A stretch of 64,000 nucleotides of DNA from Gari tellinella (lineage: Eukaryota; Mollusca; Bivalvia; Cardiida; Psammobiidae). A program made the position numbers and the translations under genes. The DNA lies in contig OV277864.1 of the NCBI GenBank assembly GCA_922989275.2, forward strand, positions 21,711,550 to 21,775,549, written 5' to 3'. Every line of letters begins with the position of its first letter. The stretch's first letter is position 1. Of the stretch, positions 31,701 through 44,600 are shown one piece after another. The notes under the pieces were generated by a model. It did no database searches and had not been told where the DNA came from. It worked only from the letters and a program-made list of their open reading frames with translations.

Positions 31701-34700
31701 TGCACCCAAACCTTGTCAACTAGAGGTTCAAAATAGGATATGAACATACCCACACATCTGATATAACTATAAACCCTTTCACTGCCATTATATGTATGAA
31801 GTTGCCGTCTGCTGTTTATTTCTCGAAATTGCATATTGGACATTTTGACAGAAACAAACTTAATTAGAAGTAACAAACATCTTGAATCCGGGTCAGCTGA
31901 CATTTAACGCGGCGTTTGATCTAGATTCAAGCTGTTTGCAAATGTTAACCAAGTTCCCTCCCTAAACGACTCCCTCCGAAGAACGCACACGTTGTTGGTC
32001 TCCCATTGGGTGTCGTTGTAGAGGGGGGGGGGGGGGCGCTGTAGTAACCCTTCCCCTGCCTCTTTTATGCTGTATTTATCTGTCTAACACATTCGCTGCC
32101 AGCAACCGTACCGTCTGCTTTTAATTTTAAAAGAGTAGATTTTTCAGATATGGCAGACGTATAGAGCATGGCAGCGAAAGGTTAACGAACTTTATCGAAA
32201 GGACAGTTTGTTAAACTTGAAGAAAATACATCGTTATAGTAATTGCAAATGAAAAGGAAACAAAAAATCTGCATTAACAACATAAAGCAATACTAAGCAT
32301 CGCCGTAACCGTTTTTTATGTACATATCAGTTTACTGAGCCATGTTCATAATACGCACTTTGTAGCTAGCATTAACAACATTCAGCATTTTCTATGTTAT
32401 TTTGAAGAACAGATGTCGTTGACAACAGTTCTAAGAGTGCACTTAGCAGTATGTATGTTATCTGCCAAGTTTTATCGTCTCCTTTAACCCACTTACCGCC
32501 AAAATATCTTCTGCATTGATAGTGTCGTCTGCAATAGTTTTTATGTCAGATTTAGGTCTGTTTAGGCGCAAATTGCAGTGAAATAGTTAATATCATCAGT
32601 GACAAATATCTTGATTCAGATGAGACGCCCAATTATTTGGCCTATCATCTGGGTCCAAAATATTTGCAGTAGATAATAATAATATTTCGTTTGTAGTGCG
32701 AAGAAGGCTACAAATGTATAGTTGAAAAAACCCTCGATACTCTTTCCTGTTTAACGCTTTAGCAATGTGATAAAAAATTAGTACTCTTTAAATAACTGAC
32801 ACTATCAAACTAAAATACTCAAAACATGCCGGCATGTTATTCTTTCCCAAAAGTTTTGGAAAGTATCAGAAGATTTGCAGCACACATCCGTGAGTTCGGA
32901 AAATATATAATTTTAAACGATGTTGTCAATAGTACTAAAAAAAGGAAATATCTATATAAACGTAAGAAACATGCTCTTTTCTGATCATTTTCCTTGAGGA
33001 TAGTCAAGTCTAAATAACGACCAAACACTTGTACAGTGGAGAATCTGTTATTCTTTCCCGTTTAAACGCAAACGTACACAAACGCAAAGCACTAAAACGT
33101 AGAAAAGAACAACTTTTGGACAATTCTGATAATTCTTGTTTATCTTGGTGGCAAACAGTTTGGAGCCTGATCAGACGCCGGGTTACCCGGCGTCTGATCT
33201 GGCTCCAAACTGTTTGCACTGCAAATAATAGTTTTAGCGTAAACGCGTTTATTGGGAAAGAATAACAGATTCTCCACTGTACATTCAAGCTTTTCAGAAG
33301 GTTAGAAAGACGGGACTTTATTGTACGCCTGCTTGAAATAAGAGTTAAAGTTTAAGGAATCACATGTATTTATTTTATGTGCTAAATCCACCCCTTTTCT
33401 TCAAAATCAAATTGTGTTTGCGAGTTTAGAATCTACTTTAATAGTTTATATTATCTGCATATTTTATCACAACAGGTATCACAAATTGGCCCTTACTGTA
33501 CAGTTGGTCAAAAACAAACCACTTTCAACATTGTCATTAACCCTTAACACCCTGAAACCTAAAATGGACAATTCTAGTTTTCAATTTGGTCTAGTCTATT
33601 TTTTACTTTATAGGGTTGAGATTTAAAATATATGTCAAAATGACAAACAGTGTAGACCCTGATCGGAAGGCTCCATCAGGAGCCCTCTGATCAGGGTCTA
33701 TACTGTTTGCATAGGTCAAGTGTACTCCTCACAGGTACACTGTTTGCAAATGATGCACATATGCGTGACTAGGGTTCAAAGAGTTAACATACCATATCTC
33801 CAGTGACCCACAACGGTACCAGGACCATTGCCATCTTCATCTCTTTCAGGGTCCAAATCAGGCCCGCGCCTTACCCGTGTACCAACAGTCAACAGCCGTT
33901 CATTTTCCGTGTCCAGATACGGGTCATCTTCGCCCCTCACGCGCCTCGTCAACTCATTGAAATGCCTTCGCTTTGCCTCCGACACAATATCTAGCATTTG
34001 CAACTGTTGAATAAAATTAATGTCATCCATCTTGAATGAAGAAATCATTTGAACATATTTTTCTTAATGTTTTGTCTAAGAAATGTACCATAGGTAAGGT
34101 AGTGATTTGGTTAAATGTTGTACAAAATGCTTTTCAACATTGCAAGCAGACTACATTTAAACTAGTTTCAACTCTGCGACAATATGACGAAGATATAAAC
34201 AGGTAAATAAAACAATTATTGTTCTCGTATCTGCTTCTTGTTATCAAAACAATTAATGAATCTTAGTTTTGATAGGAGCACAATAAATATCCGCTATTAC
34301 AACCACTACAATAAAATCTATATATAGTATTAAATGCAGGTTACTGCTTAACGCAAGCTGGGAGTTAAGCAGAAAGCATTTAAAGGTGTTTTCTGTTTAC
34401 TTTCATCTTGTTTTAAGGGTGTATCAAACTCATATACGAAATTTTCAAAGTATCAATTTTTTTTATGTCATGTTTATTTTGGATTTTTGCAATTTGCAAA
34501 AAGATGTGTCAATTTCGGATATTTTCTTATATTTTGCTAAATTGTAAGAATAAGACTTTAAGATTTTGATTTTAGTATTGTATTGTAAATTATCCTCATC
34601 TAGATGGCGATGTTCCCCGTTCCACATCTTACGGGGTTTATATTTCACACCTTATTCGCTTTGCTAGGGCCTGTACCTCTGTTGAGGACTTCCACATTCG

Positions 34701-35577
34701 TAATAAAACTATTACTGAAAAGCTTCTTAAACAGGGGTACAGATTTCATAAACTTCTTTTATAGAAATCTTCCTCTCATTAACAAGTATAAATGTAACTT
34801 AAAGTCTTTTCTGCGGCAAGGTATTTCACATCCGGAGTTTTATGGTGATGTGATTTACAGACTTCGTAAGATTCTTGGACATATACATTTTCAAAACCTA
34901 TTTGTGAAACGTATTAGATTTTTCCTCAAAAAAGATTATGATCCAACTATATTGCTGCGCACTTCACGTTTGGTTATCGATCAATCTACAATTGATAACT
35001 ATGCTTTCCTCTTTGGTTGTGCGACGACAGACAGGGCTTAGCACTACATGATGATGTATCTCTAAAGCCGTCCTTAACCGGGAGTGTTATATCGGATTTT
35101 CGTGCTTTGTTTTTTCTCTCCCTCTCTGTGGTACCCTGGACCCTTCCATGTCTTACAGTTACTCGTAACTACAGACTAGTCGCTTGAGTACAATTTGACC
35201 GTTGCCATAGTGGGTTATTTTTAACACGGGATTGATTGTTTAATTCTTTCCCATGTTACTAATGATCTTGTCATAGAACTTTTGTTAAATGTTTTACATG
35301 TATTTACTTACTGTGCGGGCGGTCTTTTTGATTGTGAGGTTGTGGAACAGGGTTTATATTTTATGTACACTGTTCGTCTTTATAGGTGAATATAGGAGAT
35401 AAGTGTGAGGTTGGGCGCCCCTAAACCCAGGTTTAACCCCCCAGTGGTAGTTAATGATTAATTTATAATTAATTATTGATTGCTACTGACCGTACCAAGG
35501 CGGGCTCCTATGTTCACTTTGCTTTATGTTTGTCTTGCGTGTTGTTTTCTATTTAGTGTGTAGATGAAGGAATGGGA

Positions 35578-35624
<47 letters not shown>

Positions 35625-38600
35625 TTATGGTATTACTGTGTGTGTGTTCTACTTGAGAGCTGGGTGTATTGTTTGTGTTGCGTTTCCTGTTTGAGTCTTT
35701 CGTATTTATTTATAGACATCTATTTTTATTAAAAAACAAACATGGTGTTTTTGCTTTTCATTATGTAATTCATGTCCATGGAAGTTTAACAGGCACTTGA
35801 TTTGAAAATTATGAATGTCTGATTCAACAATACGGTTTTTATAGGTAATGATATTTTTTGAAAATCATTTTATTTTCACAAATAGAAAAATATCCCATAT
35901 TTCTAGAATATAACTTTTTCTTATAGTCTACCAAATGAAAGCCAATACAAAGGCAATTCAAAATATGAAAAGAATATAATAGGATAATATTTTTCTATTT
36001 TTCCATTTAAATTAATGAGCTCTTCAAAACAAAACCATGATAGAGAGTTTTTGTATAATTCATGAGTTTGAAACACCCGTAAGTAGCAACATGCGTGAAC
36101 CACCGAAACAATAATCTCATTATATGATTGTAGAACAATATGCTGTAATATACTGTAAAACAAAATCATATGTTGACATGCTGCATTTATGAGCTTACCC
36201 GGTCACTGTCCGACAAAGGAACGTTTGATTTGAAGTTTGGATCAAACTCTAAGCCCAATAAGCTTAGCATCAACCCCGGTCCTGCAACAACCTATAATCA
36301 ATAATAAGTTAAATGTATACTCTTTAGTAAAGTAAATTCTACAGTGTACTTATCTTTAGAATAACAAAAAGAGATTAATAATACAACGAGAGAACTAATT
36401 TCTGTCTTCTTTAAAATGAAATGCAACACAAACGTAATGTAACTAGACTTTGATATTGAGAATAATGTACAGTCGAACTTCGATACCTCGAACTCGGTTT
36501 ACTTGAACTTACCCGTATTTCAAAGTTAAAACGCGGTTAAACCTAAACGAAGCTTGAAACAAGGCACAATTAGGTTTTCGAAAAATCGGATAATTCGAGT
36601 TAAGCGGGTTCGAGATATTAATTTTGAGATTGACGAACGTGCCCCCCCCCCCTGTATACGCCTTAACTCCAAAATGACCACAGCCAAAACTAAAACCTCA
36701 TGAACAATTTCACTTTCACATACAAGTAGTCATTCTACAGAAGTTGGAGCTACTCCCTCAAGTAATGTCAGAGTAGTAAGCTACGCATGTGTTGTCTCTA
36801 TGTATTCTATATAAGGAAAGATAGAGGTGAGGGGAGTGTATACAGAAAAACCTGGTAGCGATGTTCGACTCCTATTAGGAGTAATTAGCTCCACCAGATT
36901 TCCCCCATTTTCATTGAATGTGAGAAAATCATTCAAAGGGGTCAAAACCTTCGTCAAAATGGCCGCATCCCAATTTCAAAACCCAATCAACGCCATCATA
37001 TTTACAAGTATATATGTGAAAGTTTAGAGTAAAGTCCTGTATATGTACAGAGGAGGTGGGATGCACAATATATGTCCTACATGTTGTTTGTACGCAAAAT
37101 ATCAATAGAGACATACCCTTTGTCAAAAAGGTCGCAGCCCAAATTCCAAACTGCATGAAAATGTTATAATATTTAGGGTCAAATCCCTGTTGCAAGTTGA
37201 GGGTTAGCTGCACAAAATGTTTAACAGACGAACGGACAGGCAGAATGTAAGAAGTAATTGGTTGTCCGCCCGAAAATGTGGATTTTCTCCGCCGGCCAAT
37301 CCGGTTTTCTCCTACAGAAGTCATAAAAGTACATTACAATTCTAGCCATCGGGAGTCATTTGTATAACAGTCCTACCCACTACTGTATGTAAGAGCATGA
37401 TATTCATGCTCCGCTGTCAAGGCCTAACACTAGGGAAATTTTGGCAAACTTACAGTAAAGTGTAGGACTGATAAGTAACTGTAGCTTGTTTCATATTTGA
37501 TGATAAAGAAATAACGTTTAAATATAATCGTAAATGGACAACAGTAAGGAATCATCTGTAGAACTACTAATATGCAGGTGCATCAAAGGTAGTGCATACT
37601 TACAGTTAGGTAAGTTCTGCGGGAGAGTTTAACGCCTTCTTCCCAAGACCACAGACGGCCATTTCCTGCCGCCATTAATTCAATCACATGCTGTTATTCA
37701 ATAATAGAATAGAATATCATTATAATACAGGATACCAAATATGGGTTTCGTGACCATGTTTATACGATTTATGGAAACAGAAATTGTTTCAAAATATTTT
37801 ACATTTGTCTACAATGATATATATGGTACAGGGATTAAGTTTAATCAGGGATTACGCGTAATCCCTGAACTTTTTAGGCATTTTAGTGAATTGATGAAAT
37901 GTCCCTTTTTTCATCAAATTAATAGATCTGTACTATCATGACATTTCTATTAGTTTGAAACACCACTCTTTCTTGAAATATCATCGTCTAATGAACGTTC
38001 ATACAATGTTTCTCGCACAAGTAAATAAAAATAAGTGAACAGTGTGCATTTAAGTCAGGACAATTAAAAACCAAGATATCGGTCTTGTTAATAAGGTTAA
38101 CAACATATTTTAAGCGTGGTACTTGCCTTTGAACTTACATGTAATAAACTAAACGAGGAATGATTCATAACTTTAAACAAAAGTAACTGTAAAATATTGT
38201 ACATATATATAACTGCAAATATTTCTAAAAAAAATAATGAAAAGCTTCAAAATTACGCCTTTTCCCTGGGAGATATAGCGTTTTCGTGAAATCCCTGATT
38301 TTCAGGGATTTCACGTATTCCCTGATTATATTTAATCATTGTAACATATATAAGATTTGCAAAACAGTATACATGTACATGTATAATAAAGCCTATACAT
38401 TACAAAACTTTTAGAATGTGTGCAAACCAATTGCATTATGAAGGATTATCTTATATGGACTGCTTTGGCGATTAAGAATAATACTGTTTCATTACTATGG
38501 ACAAGTGAATAAAAATTGCGATTACCCAAGTACGACTCCATCAATACAGGGGCCCGTTTATAAAATTTCGTACGATAAAACGGCCGTAAGTCAAAACTTT

Positions 38601-41600
38601 AAAATACTTAATATTTCTCTATTCAATCCCGTCTTGTGACATCTCTGTGGAATGGTCTTTTCAAGACGATTCCAAAGATCCAAAGAGATGTAACAAAACA
38701 GGATTAGATGGAGAAATAAATAATAATAGAGACTTTTATAATCTGACTTACGACAACATTTGTCGTACGAAGTTTTATTCAACGGGCCCCAGATGTCTTA
38801 TTCGATTTTTGCTGTTTACATTGACATTCGTATATTATGTTGACATGTTAACTGTTTTAAATACTGGGAAACTGTTAAATGTTTCGTTTGCAACCATTGT
38901 CGTCTGTTCCTGTTTGAGAAATATATTTTAGTAAGTCCTTTCAAGACACGGTCAGAGTGTTAACCAAAGGCGCCGTATACATTGCATTGGAACCTATGGA
39001 GATTATGCCCTTGGTGCTTAGCAAACTTTGAGCACTATATGTTGCACTCACCAGGATCTAAACTATTTAACAAAGGTTGTCATGGTTAAACTTGTCGGAG
39101 ACGTTTGCCGTTTTAATTTTTTTTACATGTTTATTTAAATTATGCACTCATAAGATACTTCTGTACGTATTTCAAAACATAAATGAATAAGAATTGAATA
39201 ACATGCCGAATGATCATTGGTGGTTATATGTTAACCAATAGTTAACAGGAAATATTATGTTGATTTTTTGCTTATTAATCAGTATCATATAGGCCACTTA
39301 ACGATACATCATCAAACCTTGTTAGAATCTCCTACTGGAACAGTGCAGATATCAATGCCTCTGTCTTGGAATTGGATTAATTGTGATGCCAGATGTTTCC
39401 TGTCCTGAAACATGATAATATTTTCCAAATTGTAATGATTCCCCTGTATATATACATGTTTATACAATGGAGAAAGCGTTTTCTTTCCTGTTTAAAGAAA
39501 ACGTAACGTAAACGCATAAAAATAGAATCTAGATAATTACAAGTTTTTGAAATTTCTTTTCTTTAATTTTAATCTGAGTGGCAAACATATTCCAGCCTGA
39601 TCAGACGCCGGGTAACCAAGCGTCTGGACTGGCACAATACTGTTTGCACTAGAAATAATAGTTATAAGTTAACGCGTTTATTCAGTCTTCTCCAACATGC
39701 TGGATTGTTACTCGTTTAAGAAAGATGTAATTAAAACAGAGTATTCCTCTAGTTTGCTGTTTCCCTGCTAACTTGCTATACCATAACATTAAATTATTAA
39801 AGACATGCTATATTCTTTGCGGTCGAGCGTATTATGAATTTATAATAAGACTGTTTTTTTAGTTTGTTGTCCATTTAGTAATTGACAAAATGCTTTGAAT
39901 TAGAATAGTTATTGAAAGTGAAAGGATTGATTGAGAAATTATAGTCTGATTCCTGTTTTTGCTGAGGAACTGGACTGAAAGGTGTCAAATACATGTTTAC
40001 TTCTTCCTGAGAGTCGTCTGTAGTATCAGGACCCGCTTGCTGAACAGTTTTAGTGATATGTCCATCTGAGATGACGATGACTCTTGAGTTTATCCTTATA
40101 TCGTTAACTGTCGCATGATGTTCTGAAGAGAGACAGTTTGCATGGAAATAACATTCATTAAAATCTACATATCCGCTTACTAGTATGTGAGATGATTCAC
40201 AGTATCAAGGAATTTCAATCAATGATTTATGCACAATAGCTTGTAGATTAACCACTCAGTTACTGGTCAAGCACTATATCAACAAAGTTTGACATTTACA
40301 TACCTTATTACCTCATGTTTTTTACGAAAACATATCTTGTCGATCAATTTAATGATAAAGATTTCATTCTTTGCCAATCAAACGGAAATTAAAATAACAC
40401 AGTTGCTGTTAAATCGTTTTCTATAGTAACAAAAGCTGTCGGAGAACAGCAAAGCTCGCCTAATTAAACCTTTCTTAAATAGGTAACTATCAAAAGAAAA
40501 GTGTATCAGTACATTGATATTCAAGCCACAGGGAACCTCCATTCAAAATATCAACTTCCTAATGTAAATATGTCATGTAGTGTAAGTGCATTCCAACACT
40601 TACTCCTTAACTAACTTTGCAATTTCAGTCCCAAAACTCTAAGTCAACAAAAGGTGAAATTTTGACTAAATTTAAAAATTTTAAATTTTTTTAACTACGC
40701 AACATCAATGTTCAACCCACAGGGCACCTCCATTCTAAATATCAGCTTCCTAATACAAATATTTCATGTAGTATTAGAGCATCACAACACTATCCCCAAA
40801 ACTTTAACCATGAGAAATCAGCCGAAAAACCTAAGTCCACAAAAGGTAAAATTTTGACTAAATTTAAACTTTTTTTTTAGATTTTAACAACACAACATCA
40901 ATGTTCAACCCACAGGGCACCTCCAATCCAAATTTCAGCTTCCTAATGCAAATATTTCATGATGTATTAGTGCATTACAACACTTACCCCAAAACTTTAA
41001 CCATGAAAAACCAACGCCGACGCCGACGCCGGGGTGATTCCATAAGTCCCCCCATTCTCCGAATAGGCGAGCTAAAATGTGCTGAACTTATGACCGAGTG
41101 AAGGACGGATTGTCGTCTAAATTAAGGCTTATGACTGCTCGAAGGAAAACAACTGTGACATTATTGGTCTGTTTCAAGCTGTAAATGAATCACCTTTTTA
41201 ATAATTTGACATGTGTAAATGCTACAAATATTGGAGAAAAAACATTTGGATGCACTGATAGCATGTACCTTTCGTTGGAGAATTACTCAAATAGTGCGAC
41301 TGAGTGGACAGAGACAAAGACAAAGAAACAGTAAGAAAGACAGGGAGAGAAAGAGAGAGCGACAGACAGAGAGGGAGATACAGCGACATATATATATAGA
41401 AAGAGAGATAGAGAGACAGATAGACATACATACATACATATAGACAGACAGAGACATAGTGAGATAAAGAGGGAGATAGAGAAACAGAGAAAGATGGAGA
41501 GATAGAGAAGAAAGAGGGCGAGAGACTTACGTTTACTATGCATGATTGAAGCTAGTGCCATGTACAAGCCGCCGTAGAGTGGCGATGGTCCACCAAGCCG

Positions 41601-44600
41601 GACAGACCCTGTTTAATAGAATACAATTTTGCTCATTGAATGGTTTATTTGTCCTATATATATTAATAGAAACAGAAACAATGTTTGTTTTATTAAGTAT
41701 CAGTAATAAAGCATTTTTACCGTAGGCTTTTCTTATCTCCTCGTACTGATTAGTAAGTCGACAGACCACTCTCGTCTCATGGCCGAAAGTTACAAAGGAA
41801 ACATGCTCGTCTGTAAACCCTGGCTCTTTTGAAACATTTACCAGTCCTGAAATAGAACGTTCTCTTTAAATCTGATTTTCGCAACGAGCAATTGGTACAT
41901 TTATTTTGTAAACCTGGTCTTAGTTTTGCGTTTGTTTATTTAACGTTTACAGTATCATCTGCTTGAAAAGGTCTCGAAGATTTTTTATTTATGACTGGGT
42001 GTCGAATTCAGTAAAGTTAATTTACAAGTATATAAATAGATATTTTACAGAGGAAACAAAGTGGACCTAATAAGTTTCCACATAAGTCTTGCACGGTTGT
42101 AAAATTGTCTGAATCGAAACTGTTGTTGATCATGGTCGACAACAACAACATTTTAACAACTTGCTGGGTAGAAATGTCAATGCTGAGACGGATGATTATA
42201 TTGCCTGCTTGGAACTTATTCTATATGAGACTATTCTTTTATGGAGTTTTGTTTCAGTTAAATTTGGAATTATTTAGTCTATTTGCGCCCAGTGGATTAT
42301 TCCATGCATATATTTTTCATTAATCCTTTTTTTATTAAGCCAGTCCATTCATTGAATCACCCCCATTGTATTCACTAGGTGTCAAAATACAGGTAGACCA
42401 TGACAAAATGGTTGAGTTAACGGTTCAGCTATCTGAAGCTTTGAATAGAGGCCCTTACAAAATAGATTTCAATAGGTTTTTCAATGGGTTTTACTAACCA
42501 AGCTATTAAATATATGGTGCGGGCCTCACATGAGACGGCTGAATGATTCCTTGCCTAGACGCTAGCCGAGTAAGTGCATGGGCTCCATGCTTTGACTCAA
42601 ACTTTCTACGATACTAGGTGTTACCACCCAAGCTTGGTCATGTAATGTCTTTAAGGAGTGCCTGGTCTAAATATTCATCTCCGTTTTGTTTTATATTGAA
42701 ATTCCTATCAGCATGCAGTAAAAATTCTGAACAGATGCTGCATCATGCAGTGTCTGATAAGAGAACACAATGTTTGCCTATGTCCCATATATGGGATCGT
42801 CAGCAAAAATAGGTAAATGTTTATACAGGGTGTACCGATATCGATGTTTAGAGCAATTACTTATACCCGTGTGTGTGAAATTGAAGCTTGACATCTTTGA
42901 TAAAATTAGCAATGACATGTATGATGTATTTTCTTTTGTCATATGTATTGCATGGACCGGAAGCCGTGAAGCAAATAAAACTATTGTCATTGTCATGAAT
43001 TGATTAACTTGGAGATATTGCCTACCGTTCAACAGTTTGCGAATCGGATAACGAAATTATACACATAATCAATACCATCTAACCAACGAAAATATTCACA
43101 AATTCATGTATTAATGCAGAAAACAAAAAGTGTTAATGTACTGTAAACAGCGCACTTGTAAACTTATTATAGTCTTTTATTTCATTGTTCGAATTATAAT
43201 AGAATGTGTGTAGACATTAGAACACAAATGCTGTGTAAGGAAAAAAAGTCGCTGCCTTTGTAAAATAATCCAAATGTGTAACATATTTTTACTTACAAAT
43301 CGTGTAAATGTTTCAACTAAAACTTAATAAAAAAAATATGTAGGTTTATTATTCGGATTGTGATTTATTGATGATAAGTTTATGGGTTTAAATTCTGGGA
43401 CACCCTGTATAGCTATCATAAAGCTGAAAATTAATTCAAAACTCTCGAAGGGCGTGGATTAGTATTGTGAAAACCTGATAATGATCATGTATGTATTATT
43501 ATACCGTCTATGAAGTTGTCGAGGAATGTTTTTGCCTGTGACCATGCATCTGGTTTTGCCATACTTTCAGATATGTCCAGTAAGATCGCCGTATGGGCCC
43601 CTTCAAGCCTTTCCAGTTCTGTTGCTTTGCCTGTCAAATTCGATAAAGAAACTATATGAACCAAATAAGCCATACAATACTTTTCACACCTTATAGTTAT
43701 TCTTCCACTAAATAAAATACATCCACTCCGACTTCAACCTGCTTTAAGCAACCCTCTATCTCTCCGATACTGAAACAAGCAATTGAGGAATGTTTTAATA
43801 CGTACCGCAGTCACATAACAACAGAACTAGACACATGCAATACAGTAAGTCCCATCTAGTGTTTAAGGCTAGTCGTTGCTATTATAAATGCGGAAGAGAA
43901 GAAAGTACTTCAATTTTGAATTTCTTTTGCTCACCTAATTATTAACCCCTTCACTGCCTTACCCCGAGTATAATGGTTATTTGCAAACAGTTTGGATCCT
44001 GATCAGACGCCACGTAACGCGGCGTCTGATCAGGACCCAAGCTGTTTGACACTCAATTTTATATTTCTAAAGTCAAAATTTTTAAATTTGAGAAATAAAA
44101 GCAAATGTTTGAAGCTGATGACGTCATGGCAGTGAAGGGGTTAAAGACAAAGGTGAAAAAAGACGATTACTATAGGGCAAAATATGCAGTATAATGACTT
44201 ACCGCTATCTAATTCCATCTGGGCCAAGGTAGCCCAGTCAGCAATTTTGGATTGGAATCTTGGCTCCGTTTGTTTTAAGACTTCAGCTACATACAGAATA
44301 AACAAGATGGTTCGTGTTAGCCAATCTTAATAACCATTTACACTCCCTGTACCAGAAACTATCATATGGATAAATTGATCAGAGGGAGGTCCTTTAAGAA
44401 CCATTTGACCAGTTTGTTGCACACTTTGTTTCACTTTGATAATTCTGAAATTTTCCTAAAAGATGTTCTTAAATCAACGAAACCGCTTAATCTTTTAAAT
44501 AAGAATATTTCATTTGAAATATAAAGATTATAGTGGTTTAAGACATCAGGAAGTGTACTCTTGCAAATTAAAATCATTTATTTATGCTTTTCGGTGGATT

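Noticed and set aside
41222..41567. Open frames rich in RQRQR or SLSLSL
   Set aside because: Low-complexity translations of the GA microsatellite, readable on either strand.
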